Source of the DNA: Leisingera methylohalidivorans DSM 14336
GTDB lineage: Bacteria > Pseudomonadota > Alphaproteobacteria > Rhodobacterales > Rhodobacteraceae
Direction: 5' to 3'
DNA: 64,000 nt
Assembly (NCBI RefSeq): GCF_000511355.1
Contig: NC_023135.1
Span: 627,462 to 691,461 of the forward strand
Each line of letters opens with the position of its first letter. Within the stretch, counting starts at the first letter, position 1. Made by a program: the position numbers and the translations under genes. This document shows, piece after piece, positions 1 through 9,446 of the stretch. Under the pieces are notes generated by a model. It ran no database searches. It was not told where the DNA came from and saw nothing but the letters and a program-made list of their open reading frames with translations.

Positions 1-165
1 GCGCTGGGGCTGGCCGGGGACCTTCTGACCGGCTGAGGCTGGCCGGCGGGGTTTGCAATGCAGTTCCTGCATGACGCCCTTGCACAATCAACTGCTGCAG
101 CGGACTTGGCCAGCGCTTATCTTTCTGCGCAAGGGAGGCTCGTGCCAGACTATGGAGGCAACCCG

Positions 166-318
166 ATGGACCCCGTGAAACCGAAAAAGAGACAGGCTGC
201 ACAAGACGCGCTGGACGCATTGGAGCAAGCCTTTGCCTATTCCGCCCCGGAACCGCTGCCGGCGGGCAAGCAGGCTGATCCCGGCGCATGGCTGATCGAA
301 TACTACCAGGCGTCCTGA
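166..318 (+). CDS. small hypothetical protein, 50 aa
   Basis: A short open frame with no recognised family. I chose the ATG at 166 because GGAGG at 153-157 lies 8 nt upstream; an in-frame ATG at 58 would give 86 aa but has no comparable ribosome binding site. The product is soluble-looking: a basic lysine-rich N-terminus, an alanine-rich helical middle and a C-terminal stretch ending in GAWLIEYYQAS. No signal peptide or membrane segment is visible. It lies 47 nt upstream of another small gene on the same strand and could be co-transcribed with it. The function is unknown. Confidence 0.55.
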   Translation: MDPVKPKKRQAAQDALDALEQAFAYSAPEPLPAGKQADPGAWLIEYYQAS

Positions 319-365
319 GAACCCTGGCGGTTGAGGCTGCGGCTGCTGCAGCGTAGACAGGGGCC

Positions 366-563
366 ATGCCCCTGTTACTGCTGCTTCTCCTTGCCGCTGT
401 GTTCGGCTATTTCCTGTGGCGCCGCAGTGCCACCGGCCTGACTCGCAATTGCCGCTGGCGCCAGCAGCGCACCAAGGGGCAATGGCACTGCAGCCATTGC
501 GGCGCGGTTGCGCCGGGCGGTAAGGCGCCGCGCATCTGCCGCAATCCGCAACGCAAGCCCTGA
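366..563 (+). CDS. small membrane protein with CxxC motif, 65 aa
   Basis: The first 18 residues are a leucine-rich hydrophobic segment, followed at once by two arginines, so the product is probably a single-pass membrane protein with its C-terminus in the cytoplasm. The tail is basic and carries C29, C42, C45 and C58; the HCSHCG spacing resembles half of a zinc ribbon. Family unknown. A structured 3' element begins 7 nt after the stop codon, in the same relation seen for four other genes in this window, and this supports the frame as a real gene. Confidence 0.6.
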   Translation: MPLLLLLLLAAVFGYFLWRRSATGLTRNCRWRQQRTKGQWHCSHCGAVAPGGKAPRICRNPQRKP

Positions 564-570
564 CGGAACG

Positions 571-660
571 CTCCCGCGCCCGCAGGCGCACCGGCTCCGC
601 CGGAGCGCCTTCCGTGCGGCCTTGGGCCCGGCACCGCGCTTTGCGCGGTGCCGGGCCCAA
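571..660 (+). repeat. two-hairpin 3' element, copy A
   Basis: It starts 7 nt after the stop of the small membrane protein gene. In sense order there is a CTCCCG box (571-576), hairpin 2 (GGCGC at 585-589 with GCGCC at 605-609, inner CCGG/CCGG at 591-594 and 600-603), the TTGGGCCCGG linker (622-631), and hairpin 1. Here hairpin 1 extends through the linker into an 18-bp perfect stem (622-639 with 643-660) over a 3-nt loop. Past it, a mirror-image half element continues to about 696: CCGGGCCCAAC, a GGGGCTTTGCAAAGCCCC palindrome, then GGCGGGAG. It looks like two facing copies that share hairpin 1. Confidence 0.7.
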
Positions 661-897
661 CTGCGGCGGGGCTTTGCAAAGCCCCTGAAGCAGGCGGGAG
701 CGCACCAGCCTGCCGGTATGCTGCAGGCATGGCAAAAAAACACTTGAACGACTCAGGCACATGCCCGATACGGGCGCCCAAGACGCCAACGCACGCGCCT
801 CTGGCGAAAGGGGTTACGCCCCTACGGTTACGTAGCGACGGTAACGTCTCTGACAGAACTGAGCGGTCATATATGGCCGGGTCTTTTGGAGATGACC
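661..897 (+). other. gap and leader before the ornithine decarboxylase gene
   Basis: No gene is supported here. After the outer half of repeat copy A (to about 696), the stretch 811-845 has a small GGGG-TTAC-GCCCC hairpin, the heptamer GGTTACG twice (812-818 and 826-832), and the inverted pair GTTAC (827-831) and GTAAC (841-845). These may be a regulator site for the decarboxylase downstream. No convincing -35/-10 pair was picked out. Confidence 0.3.
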
Positions 898-2067
898 ATG
901 AACGCAAACGTGGCCGGGCTGACTGCCCGTAATTGCGAAACCGTATCCCGCACTCTGAGCTTCATTGCCGCCAACCGGTTTGAGCGGCCGACGCTGGTGG
1001 TGGACGCCGAAGCTGTTGCCGCCAAATACCAGGCGCTGGCCCGCGGGCTGGGCCGGGCCCGCATTCACTATGCGGTCAAGGCCAATCCGGCAGCGGCTAT
1101 TCTTGAGCGGCTGGTGCAGGAGGGATCCAATTTCGACGCTGCCAGCCGGACGGAGATCGAATTGTGCCTGGCGGCAGGGGCCGCGGCCAGCCGGATCACT
1201 TTTGGCAATACCATCAAACGCCCCTCGGACATTGCCTTTGCCCACAGCATCGGCATCACCCATTTCGCCGCCGATGCACGTGAGGAGCTGGACAAGCTGG
1301 CCGCGCATGCGCCGGGAGCCAGGATCTGTCTGCGGCTGATCGTCGAGGCCAGCGAAGCCGATTGGCCGCTCAGCCGTAAATTCGGCTGCACCCCGGAAAA
1401 AGCGCTGAAGCTGATGGATTATGCCGCCGCCCGCGGTTTGCTGGTCGAGGGGCTGTCTTTCCATGTCGGCTCGCAAACCCGCGAGCCGCAGATGTGGCAG
1501 AGCACGCTGCAGCAGGTGGCGCAGGTCTGGCGCCAGGCGCATGAGGCAGGCCATAAGCTGAACCTGCTGAACATTGGCGGCGGTTTCCCGGCCTCTTATG
1601 GCTCGGACATGATGCCGGCCGAAGATTACGCCCGCGCGGTGATGACGCAGGTCGGCGCGCATTTTGGCGATGTGGCGGAGATCATGGCCGAACCGGGCCG
1701 CGGCCTGGTGGCCGAGGCAGGCGCCATTGCCGCCGAGGTTCTGCTGGTTTCGCGCAAGCACGACGATGATCTGCACCGCTGGGCCTACCTCGATATCGGC
1801 ATGTTCTCGGGCCTGGCCGAAACCATGGGCGAGGCGATCCGCTACCGGATCACCACGGACCGCGACCATGAGACCACCGGCCCCTGCATTCTGGCGGGGC
1901 CCTCCTGCGACAGCGCGGATGTGCTGTACGAGCGCAAGCCCTACCAGCTGCCGCTGGGGCTGAAGGGCGGCGACCGCGTGGTGATCCATTCCTGCGGCGC
2001 TTATACCTCGACCTATGCGTCGGTCGGCTTCAACGGCTTCCCGCCGCTGGACGTGATTGTGATCTGA
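898..2067 (+). CDS. ornithine decarboxylase (group IV PLP enzyme)
   Basis: A PLP-dependent decarboxylase of the alanine-racemase-fold ODC/DAP decarboxylase family, probably converting ornithine to putrescine, the entry to polyamine synthesis in the cytoplasm. The 389-residue product shows YAVKAN with the PLP lysine K61, HVGSQ (189-193), the phosphate-binding loop GGGFP (227-231), EPGR (265-268) and the catalytic cysteine-aspartate pair C337-D338. Length and motifs match the eukaryote-like ODCs common in alphaproteobacteria. Start: GGAG at 888-891 is 6 nt before the ATG at 898; an ATG at 892 and a TTG at 886 are in frame but overlap that site. A lysine/ornithine dual specificity cannot be excluded. 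A DUF1989 gene follows 86 nt downstream. Confidence 0.88.
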   Translation: MNANVAGLTARNCETVSRTLSFIAANRFERPTLVVDAEAVAAKYQALARGLGRARIHYAVKANPAAAILERLVQEGSNFDAASRTEIELCLAAGAAASRITFGNTIKRPSDIAFAHSIGITHFAADAREELDKLAAHAPGARICLRLIVEASEADWPLSRKFGCTPEKALKLMDYAAARGLLVEGLSFHVGSQTREPQMWQSTLQQVAQVWRQAHEAGHKLNLLNIGGGFPASYGSDMMPAEDYARAVMTQVGAHFGDVAEIMAEPGRGLVAEAGAIAAEVLLVSRKHDDDLHRWAYLDIGMFSGLAETMGEAIRYRITTDRDHETTGPCILAGPSCDSADVLYERKPYQLPLGLKGGDRVVIHSCGAYTSTYASVGFNGFPPLDVIVI

Positions 2068-2153
2068 CAGCACAGTCCAGCCGCTGCTGCGGGGCTTGCA
2101 AGCCCGCGGCGATGCGGTCTTGATGGGGCAAACAAGACAGGAAGGTTTGCCCC

Positions 2154-3011
2154 ATGACCGACATTTTCGAAGCCCCCGCCGATGCGGAGGCCCGCCGCGC
2201 CGTCCGGCCAGTGGTCTGCTATCCCAACGAGACCCTGCCTGCGCCTGATCTGACGCTGTTTCAGCAGGCCCGGCTGGGCGCGGTGAAAACCGGCGAGGTG
2301 CTGGCGCAGCCCCGTGAAGCCGCCTGTTTCGAGGTGCCGGCCGGGCATTTCTTCCGGATCAGTTCAGTCGAGGGGCCGCAGGTCGGCGACCTCAACCTGT
2401 GGAACAGGAAAGACCTCAGCGAGCGGTTCTATTCCGGCAAGACCCGCGCCTTGCATGGCACCCACATCACCACGGGCGAGCGGATGTGGAGCAGTTTCCC
2501 GCATCTGCGCCCCATGGCGACGATTACCGCGGATACATTGGGCTGGTACGGGATCGACGATTTCGGCGGCTCGGTGCATGACGTGATCGGCACCCGCTGC
2601 GATCCCTACACCGGAAACCTGCTGGCCGGCAGCCAGTACCACCACTGCTGCCATTCAAACCTGACGCGCGCACTGGCGGAGCACCTGGGCATGTCCCGGG
2701 CGGAGGCGGAGCCGCATGTGCATGACGTGCTCAACGTCTTCATGTGCACTGGATTTACCCGTGACACCGGCCAGTATTTCATGAAGGCCAGTCCGGTGCG
2801 GCCCGGTGATTATCTGGAGTTCTTCGCCGAGATTGATATCCTGGGCGCTCTCAGTGCCTGTCCCGGCGGCGATTGCTCGGCTGAGCATTCCAGCGATACC
2901 GCCGCCTGCCATCCTCTGCTGATCGAGATTTTTGCGCCCGCTGCAGGCGCGCTGAAGGGCTGGCAAAGCCCGCAGCGCAATGGCTATGACGGCAGCCATG
3001 GCCAGCCGTGA
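2154..3011 (+). CDS. DUF1989 (urea carboxylase-associated) family protein
   Basis: A 285-residue DUF1989 protein. Some members of this family are now known as subunits of carboxyguanidine deiminase or act beside urea carboxylase, while others have no known role. The core block after residue 50 contains the family features, including the GDLNLWN segment, the HGTHITTGERMWSSFPHLRPM stretch, and a His/Cys-rich SQYHHCCHSN segment that may bind metal. The C-terminal half has the family CPGGDCS segment. No signal peptide is visible. It follows ornithine decarboxylase on the same strand, so a link with polyamine, guanidine or arginine-derived nitrogen is suggested by context only. No urea carboxylase or guanidine gene lies nearby. 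Confidence 0.75.
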   Translation: MTDIFEAPADAEARRAVRPVVCYPNETLPAPDLTLFQQARLGAVKTGEVLAQPREAACFEVPAGHFFRISSVEGPQVGDLNLWNRKDLSERFYSGKTRALHGTHITTGERMWSSFPHLRPMATITADTLGWYGIDDFGGSVHDVIGTRCDPYTGNLLAGSQYHHCCHSNLTRALAEHLGMSRAEAEPHVHDVLNVFMCTGFTRDTGQYFMKASPVRPGDYLEFFAEIDILGALSACPGGDCSAEHSSDTAACHPLLIEIFAPAAGALKGWQSPQRNGYDGSHGQP

Positions 3012-3195
3012 ACGTAAGAGAAAGGCATTAATTACAGCGTGGCCGCCAATTTTGGCGCGATATCTGAAAGGCCAGGGATACGAAGGAATGAATCGGCGCT
3101 AAACTGGCCCAGCCTTTAGGATGCATTGAATCAGTGCGGCCAGAAAATGAAATCAAAGCGCCTTATGACCGCATTGATCATACCTCAGGCTGGCA

Positions 3196-3232
3196 AGAAA
3201 AAAGGGCAGGGGAAACCGCTGCCCTTACTTTT
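3196..3232 (-). terminator. intrinsic terminator after deoD
   Basis: An 8-bp stem (AAGGGCAG at 3202-3209 with CTGCCCTT at 3219-3226) is followed on the minus strand by TTTTTTCTT, just past the deoD stop. On the plus strand it is followed by ACTTTTTA, so it may act in both directions. The rest of the 239-nt gap (3012-3250) holds nothing else recognisable. Confidence 0.8.
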
Positions 3233-3250
3233 TATAAAATTGGCACTGTG

Positions 3251-3955
3251 TCAGGAAAATGCGGCTTCCAGCGCAATTTCCACCATGTCTCCGAAGCTGC
3301 GCTCGCGCTGATCGGACGGCAAGGCTTCGCCGGTGCCCAAATGGTCGGAAACCGTCAGCACCGCCAGGGCCCGGCAGCCGTGCCGGGCTGCAAGCGTGTA
3401 AAGCTCTGCGGCTTCCATCTCCACGCCGAGAATGCCATGGCGCACCATCTGTTCATTCAGATCGGGCCGCTCGTCATAGAACACATCCGAAGAGTAGATG
3501 CCGCCGATATGTGTTGCAGCATTGCGTTTTGCTGCGGCTTGCGCCGCTGCCTGCAGCAGGCCCCAGTCGGCGCAGGGGGCAAAGTTCAGCTCCCGGAAGA
3601 TGCCGCTGGAGGGGCTGTTCAGAGTGCTGGCAGTCATCGCCAGGATCACGTCGCGGACCTTGACCCTGTCCTGCATGCCGCCGCAGGAGCCGATGCGGAT
3701 CAGCGTTTTGGCGCCGAAATCGCGGATCAGCTCATTGGCGTAGATCGACAGCGAAGGCATCCCCATGCCGCTGCCTTGAATTGTCACCGGATGCCCGTTC
3801 CAGCTGCCGGTGTAGCCCAGCATCCCGCGCACCTCGTTGACCAGTTTGGCGTCTTTCAAAAATGTCTCTGCGGCCCATTTCGCCCGGTAGGGGTCGCCAG
3901 GCATCAAAACGGTTTCCGCAATGTCGTCTTTTGCGGCACCAATATGAATGGTCAT
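3251..3955 (-). CDS. deoD: purine nucleoside phosphorylase, DeoD type
   Basis: Cytoplasmic purine salvage enzyme that splits purine ribo- and deoxyribonucleosides with phosphate to give the free base and (deoxy)ribose-1-phosphate. The 234-aa product is the usual DeoD (hexameric PNP) length. It shows the N-terminal TIHIGA...LMPGDPYRA phosphate-binding segment, [16 protein letters not shown], the GVEMEAAEL substrate loop and the TVSDH segment carrying the catalytic aspartate. A GGAG sits 9 nt upstream of the ATG. The hvrA gene lies just upstream on the same strand, 21 nt away, so the two may share a transcript; an intrinsic terminator follows. Confidence 0.93.
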   Translation of the reverse strand: MTIHIGAAKDDIAETVLMPGDPYRAKWAAETFLKDAKLVNEVRGMLGYTGSWNGHPVTIQGSGMGMPSLSIYANELIRDFGAKTLIRIGSCGGMQDRVKVRDVILAMTASTLNSPSSGIFRELNFAPCADWGLLQAAAQAAAKRNAATHIGGIYSSDVFYDERPDLNEQMVRHGILGVEMEAAELYTLAARHGCRALAVLTVSDHLGTGEALPSDQRERSFGDMVEIALEAAFS

Positions 3956-3976
3956 CGCGTTGCTCCGCCGTCAGGA

Positions 3977-4294
3977 TCAGATTTCCAGGTCGGAAATATC
4001 CATGCCCGCCGTCAGCGCAGCATGCACCCAATGCGGTTTGCGGCCGCGGCCGGTCCAGGTTTCTTCGTGGTTGTGGGGATTGCGGTATTTCGGGGCCGCT
4101 TTGTTTTTCTTTGTGCCCTGGCGCGACGCATTGGCGATTTCTTCCAGGGAAAAGCCGTATTTTGCAGCTGCTTCTTCAGCCGCTTTCAAAGCTTCCTGGC
4201 GTTCGCGCACTTCCGCTGCGCGCAGCGCTTCTTCCACATCGCCTTGCAGCTGAAGAAGTTCTTTTCTGGTCATTGCCGAAAGATCGAGGGTCAT
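3977..4294 (-). CDS. H-NS-like nucleoid protein, HvrA type
   Basis: A small DNA-binding protein of the H-NS family as found in Rhodobacterales (HvrA/Spb type), probably a chromatin-level regulator. With the start at 4294 it has 105 residues: an N-terminal oligomerisation helix with a charged, coiled-coil-like stretch (about 10-50), a linker, and the C-terminal DNA-binding core with the hallmark WTGRGRKPHWV. I chose the ATG at 4294 because GGAG is placed correctly upstream and homologues begin M-x-(L/I)-DL-x-xM-(S/T)RKEL. An upstream in-frame ATG at 4318 falls inside a perfect inverted repeat and is unlikely. It sits between ecm and deoD on the same strand. Confidence 0.85.
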   Translation of the reverse strand: MTLDLSAMTRKELLQLQGDVEEALRAAEVRERQEALKAAEEAAAKYGFSLEEIANASRQGTKKNKAAPKYRNPHNHEETWTGRGRKPHWVHAALTAGMDISDLEI

Positions 4295-4310
4295 TCTGTA
4301 CTCCACATTA

Positions 4311-4341
4311 AATGACATACCGGAGGTTCCGGTATGTCATT
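4311..4341 (-). terminator. perfect 14-bp inverted repeat between ecm and hvrA
   Basis: AATGACATACCGGA at 4311-4324 pairs exactly with 4328-4341 over a 3-nt loop. On the minus strand it follows the ecm stop by about 70 nt and is followed by a short TTTAA, so it may be an intrinsic terminator. Its position 17-47 nt upstream of the hvrA start also fits an operator or leader hairpin. The sequence is unusually AT-balanced for this genome. Confidence 0.6.
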
Positions 4342-4411
4342 CTTTATGGCGCAAATGCCAGACGCGTTTCAGCATCTTTTTCCTAATTCGCGGAAAAATG
4401 CCGAAGAAAGG

Positions 4412-6379
4412 TCAATTCACTGCAATTTCCGGTGGCCTTGCCAAGTTCACAATGTCGCTCATAATTGAATTGAGCTCGAAGTCTTTGGGGGTGTAAACGC
4501 GCGCCACGCCCATGGATTTCAGCCTTTCCGCGTCGTCATCCGGGATGATCCCGCCGACGATCACCGGGATATGGCCAAGGCCGGCCTCCTGCATGCGGCC
4601 CATCATCTCCTCGACCAAGGGCAGGTGGCTGCCGGACAGGATCGACAGGCCGACCACATGGGCGTCGTCCTTTTGCGCCGCCTCCACCAGCTCTGCCGGG
4701 GTCATGCGGATGCCGTCATAGGTGATGTCCATGCCGCAGTCGCGGGCGCGGAAGGCGATCTGCTCGGCGCCATTGGAATGGCCGTCGAGGCCCGGCTTGC
4801 CGACCACGAATTTTATCCGGCGGCCCAGCACGTCGCTGACTGCATTAACCGCATCGCGCAGGTCGTCCAGCCCCTCGGTCTTGTTCGAGACGGAGGCCGA
4901 CACGCCGGTCGGGCCGCGGTAGGTGCCGTAAACCTTGCGCATCTCCTCGGCCCATTCGCCGGTGGTGACGCCGGCCTTGGCGGCGGCAATCGAGGGCTCC
5001 ATGATATTGGCGCCGCTTTGCGCCGCGGCGCGCAGGGCGGCGAGTGCCGTTTCCACCGCCGCATTGTCCCGCTCGCTGCGCCAGGCGTTCAGGCGGCTGA
5101 TCTGCTCCTGCTCCACCGCCGGGTCGACCACCATGATGCCGCCATCCTCGGTCTGCAGCGGCGACGGTTCGCCTTCGGTCCATTTGTTGACGCCGACCAC
5201 GACGGTTTCGTTCTTCTCGATCCGGTTCAGGCGCTCGGCATTGGAATCGACCAGACGGCCTTTCATGTATTCGATCGAGGCCACAGCGCCGCCCATCGAT
5301 TCCAGGTTGGCCAGCTCGGCCCGGGCACCGTCCTTCAGCTCTTCCACCTTGGCGTCCACTGCCGGGTTGCCGTCGAACAGGTCGCCGTATTCCAAGAGGT
5401 CGGTCTCATAGGCCAGGATCTGCTGCATCCGCATCGACCACTGCTGGTCCCAGGGGCGGGGCAGGCCAAGGGCCTCGTTCCAGGCGGGCAGCTGCACCGC
5501 ACGGGCGCGCGCCTTTTTCGACAGGGTCACCGCCAGCATTTCGATCAGGATGCGGTAGACGTTGTTTTCCGGCTGCTGCTCGGTCAGCCCCAGCGAGTTC
5601 ACCTGCACGCCATAGCGGAAGCGGCGGAACTTGGGGTCGCCCACGCCGTAGCGCTTCTCGCAGATCTCGTCCCACAGGTCGACAAAGGCACGCATCTTGC
5701 ACATCTCGGTGACAAAGCGGATGCCCGCATTCACAAAGAAGGAGATCCGCCCGACCATCGCCGGGAAGTCTTCTGGCGCGATGCGCGGCTTCAGCTCGTC
5801 CAGCACCGCCTGCGCGGTGGCCAGCGCAAAGGCCAGCTCCTGCTCCGGCGTGGCTCCAGCCTCCTGCAGGTGGTAGGAACACACGTTCATCGGGTTCCAC
5901 TTGGGCACGTTTGTATAGCAGTACTCGGCCACATCGGCGATCATCTTGAGGCTGGGTTTGGGCGGGCAGACATAGGTGCCGCGGCTGAGGTATTCCTTGA
6001 TCAGATCGTTCTGAACCGTGCCCTGCAGCTTCGAGATATCCGCGCCCTGTTCTTCGGCTACCGCGATATAGAGAGACAGCAGCCAGGGCGCCGTCGCATT
6101 GATGGTCATCGAGGTGTTCATCTGTTCCAGCGGGATCTCGTCGAACAGCGTCCGCATGTCGCCAAGATGGCCGATCGGCACACCAACCTTGCCCACTTCG
6201 CCGCGCGCCAGCACGTGGTCGCTGTCGTACCCGGTCTGGGTCGGCAGGTCGAAGGCGACCGACAGGCCGGTCTGCCCTTTGGCCAGATTGGAGCGGTACA
6301 GCGCATTGGACGCCGATGCCGTGGAATGGCCGGCATAGGTGCGGATCAGCCAGGGGCGGTCTTTTTGCATCTGCGGCAT
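4412..6379 (-). CDS. ecm: ethylmalonyl-CoA mutase
   Basis: Coenzyme B12-dependent mutase that converts (2R)-ethylmalonyl-CoA to (2S)-methylsuccinyl-CoA in the ethylmalonyl-CoA pathway for acetyl-CoA assimilation. The 655-aa product joins an N-terminal mutase TIM barrel (about 1-510, beginning RPWLIRTYAGHSTAS and containing the SVAFDLPTQTGYDSD substrate segment) to a C-terminal B12-binding domain with DGHSNG at 532-537, where H534 is the expected cobalt ligand, plus GLSILSGSH and GGIIP. This single-chain MeaA-like layout separates it from methylmalonyl-CoA mutase large subunits. It diverges from the PlsB-like gene, and ccrA, the other signature gene of the pathway, is 1.7 kb away. GAGG lies 6 nt before the ATG. 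Confidence 0.93.
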   Translation of the reverse strand: MPQMQKDRPWLIRTYAGHSTASASNALYRSNLAKGQTGLSVAFDLPTQTGYDSDHVLARGEVGKVGVPIGHLGDMRTLFDEIPLEQMNTSMTINATAPWLLSLYIAVAEEQGADISKLQGTVQNDLIKEYLSRGTYVCPPKPSLKMIADVAEYCYTNVPKWNPMNVCSYHLQEAGATPEQELAFALATAQAVLDELKPRIAPEDFPAMVGRISFFVNAGIRFVTEMCKMRAFVDLWDEICEKRYGVGDPKFRRFRYGVQVNSLGLTEQQPENNVYRILIEMLAVTLSKKARARAVQLPAWNEALGLPRPWDQQWSMRMQQILAYETDLLEYGDLFDGNPAVDAKVEELKDGARAELANLESMGGAVASIEYMKGRLVDSNAERLNRIEKNETVVVGVNKWTEGEPSPLQTEDGGIMVVDPAVEQEQISRLNAWRSERDNAAVETALAALRAAAQSGANIMEPSIAAAKAGVTTGEWAEEMRKVYGTYRGPTGVSASVSNKTEGLDDLRDAVNAVSDVLGRRIKFVVGKPGLDGHSNGAEQIAFRARDCGMDITYDGIRMTPAELVEAAQKDDAHVVGLSILSGSHLPLVEEMMGRMQEAGLGHIPVIVGGIIPDDDAERLKSMGVARVYTPKDFELNSIMSDIVNLARPPEIAVN

Positions 6380-6548
6380 GTCGGGCCTCGCGAGTCAGTG
6401 TGTCGGTAATTTTATTTCGTCATGCAGATGTAAACTGCAATTTTCAACCCATGTCAATTCGCTGCGTTGCGGCAATTCCGCTGCCAGGGCGCGGCGCCCT
6501 GGCGGCATGGCGCTTGTAAAGGGCGTGGGCCTGCGCAACTGTCTCTTT

Positions 6549-7979
6549 ATGACGCAGACCGTGGAACTTCCGCTCTGGCTCTTTGTGCTGATCGTGGGCT
6601 TTGCCGCGGTGACCCTTGCCTCGCATTTTCTGTTCCCCTCGGTGCGCTGGTTTTTCCGGCGGCGGCTGGAACGCGCGGTGGCGCGGCTGAATCAGCGGCT
6701 GGAGCGCCCGATTGAGCCGTTCAAGCTGACCCGCCGCTATGACATGATTCAACGATTGATCCATGATCCGCAGGTGGCCAAGGCGGCGGTGGATCATGCG
6801 GCGGCAGAAGGCATCCCGGAAAACGTGGCGTTCGAGCAGGTGCGCCGTTATGCCCGCGAAATTGTCCCCGGATTTTCCGCCTTTGCCTATTTCGGCCTCG
6901 CCATCCGCGCGGCGCGGCGGCTGTCCAACGCGGTCTACAGGGTGCGGCTGGGCCATCAGGACGAGGCGGCGCTGCGGGCCATCGACCCCGATGCGACGGT
7001 GGTCTTTGTGATGAATCACCGCTCCAATATGGACTATGTGCTGGTCACCTACCTGGCGGCGGAACGCTCGGCGCTGTCTTATGCGGTGGGGGAATGGGCG
7101 CGGGTCTGGCCGCTCAGCCGCTTGATCCGGGCGATGGGGGCCTATTTCATCCGCCGCCGTTCGCGCAATGATCTCTACCGCAAAGTGCTGGCGGCCTACG
7201 TGCGGCTGGCCACGCGGGGCGGTTCCACCCAGGCGATGTTCCCCGAAGGGGGCCTCAGCCTGGATGGCGCCATCGCTGCCCCCAGGCTGGGCCTGTTGAA
7301 ATACATCGTCGAAGGCTGTGACCCGGAAGGGCGTGATGTGGTCTTTGTGCCGGTGGCGCTGAATTACGACCGGGTGCTGGAAGACAGGATTCTGACATCT
7401 GCCGCCAAGGATAAAGAACGGAGATTCCGCGCCCGCATCGGCCTGGTCGCGCTGCGGCTGCTGCGGCTGCTGTGGCTGTGGATGACCGGGCGTTACCGCC
7501 GTTCGGGCTATGCCGGGGTGAACTTTGGCCGGCCCCTCAGCCTGGCCGCGTTCAAAGCCGGGCGGGACGGCGATTTGACCAGGCCGCTGGGACGGGAACT
7601 GATGGCGCGGATCAGCGCCATTGTTCCGGTGCTGCCGGTGCCGCTGATCGCCGCCATCCTGCAGCAGCACGGCCCCCTCAGCCGCGCCGCCGTGGAGCAT
7701 CGGCTGGCGGAACTGATTGCGGCGATGCCGCTGGCCCATGTCCACATGCCGCGGGAAAACCTGGGCTATTCTGCGGAAGCAGGGCTGCGGCAGCTGGCGC
7801 GGCGCGGACTTATCGCCGAGGATAACGGCCGGTTCAGCCCGGTTGCGGCGCGGCGCGACCTGCTGGCCTTCTATGCCAATTCCATCCGCCACCTGTTGCC
7901 CCGGAACGGTGCGCATCCGGACCGCGGGGATGGTTTTTCTGCACCTGCCAAGAGTAATGCTGCACCTGCAGGGTCATAA
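6549..7979 (+). CDS. PlsB-like glycerol-3-phosphate acyltransferase family protein
   Basis: Membrane-associated acyltransferase of the glycerol-3-phosphate/DHAP acyltransferase superfamily, likely acting in the first step of phospholipid synthesis. With the ATG at 6549 it has 476 residues: an N-terminal membrane anchor (about 8-30), the catalytic HX4D motif NHRSNMD (H157, D162), the substrate motif FPEGG (231-235) and the FVPVALNYDRVLE block typical of PlsB. It is much shorter than E. coli PlsB (about 800 aa). No clear Shine-Dalgarno is seen; an in-frame ATG at 6507 is the main alternative start. It lies between divergent ecm and downstream ccrA, but why it sits with ethylmalonyl-CoA genes is not clear from the sequence. 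Confidence 0.78.
   Translation: MTQTVELPLWLFVLIVGFAAVTLASHFLFPSVRWFFRRRLERAVARLNQRLERPIEPFKLTRRYDMIQRLIHDPQVAKAAVDHAAAEGIPENVAFEQVRRYAREIVPGFSAFAYFGLAIRAARRLSNAVYRVRLGHQDEAALRAIDPDATVVFVMNHRSNMDYVLVTYLAAERSALSYAVGEWARVWPLSRLIRAMGAYFIRRRSRNDLYRKVLAAYVRLATRGGSTQAMFPEGGLSLDGAIAAPRLGLLKYIVEGCDPEGRDVVFVPVALNYDRVLEDRILTSAAKDKERRFRARIGLVALRLLRLLWLWMTGRYRRSGYAGVNFGRPLSLAAFKAGRDGDLTRPLGRELMARISAIVPVLPVPLIAAILQQHGPLSRAAVEHRLAELIAAMPLAHVHMPRENLGYSAEAGLRQLARRGLIAEDNGRFSPVAARRDLLAFYANSIRHLLPRNGAHPDRGDGFSAPAKSNAAPAGS
7939..7969 (+). promoter_or_regulatory. 10-bp direct repeat upstream of ccrA, 21-bp period
   Basis: CTGCACCTGC occurs at 7939-7948 and again at 7960-7969, so the copies are 21 bp (two helical turns) apart on the same DNA face. 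They overlap the end of the upstream gene and lie about 125-150 bp before the ccrA start. The spacing suggests a site for a regulator or an activator dimer pair; identity unknown. Confidence 0.35.
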
Positions 7980-8023
7980 AATTACCCATACAGGCCAAAA
8001 GGGGTTGCATTATTATCTTGTCG

Positions 8024-8076
8024 ATCCTATCCCTCAAGTAACCGCTGCGATTCTGCACCGCGGCAATTGATAGGAT
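8024..8076 (+). promoter_or_regulatory. leader inverted repeat next to the ccrA ribosome binding site
   Basis: ATCCTATC (8024-8031) pairs perfectly with GATAGGAT (8069-8076) across a 37-nt loop that itself holds CCGCTG/CACCGCGG pieces. The right arm ends 2 nt before the strong AAAGGAGG ribosome binding site (8079-8086). This could be a leader hairpin or an operator pair for ccrA. Confidence 0.35.
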
Positions 8077-8091
8077 GCAAAGGAGGCCATC

Positions 8092-9378
<1,287 letters not shown>

Positions 9379-9411
9379 TCCTCTGTCTGATCCAAACCGG
9401 ACTTAAGGCTT

Positions 9412-9446
9412 CCCGCGAATCACCTAGGTGGTTCGCGGGTTTTTTT
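9412..9446 (+). terminator. intrinsic terminator after ccrA
   Basis: CCCGCGAA at 9412-9419 pairs with TTCGCGGG at 9432-9439; the inner CACC/GGTG extends the stem, and a run of seven T residues follows at 9440-9446. It is a textbook rho-independent terminator 33 nt past the ccrA stop. Confidence 0.92.

Noticed and set aside
814..2073. Long minus-strand open frame opposite ornithine decarboxylase
   Set aside because: It is the mirror of a well-supported gene, has low-complexity Arg/Gln/His-rich content typical of antisense GC-rich frames, and shows no family motif.
4571..6409. 612-codon plus-strand frame opposite ecm
   Set aside because: An antisense shadow of ecm created by GC third-position bias; composition is Gly/His/Arg/Gln-rich with no recognisable domain.
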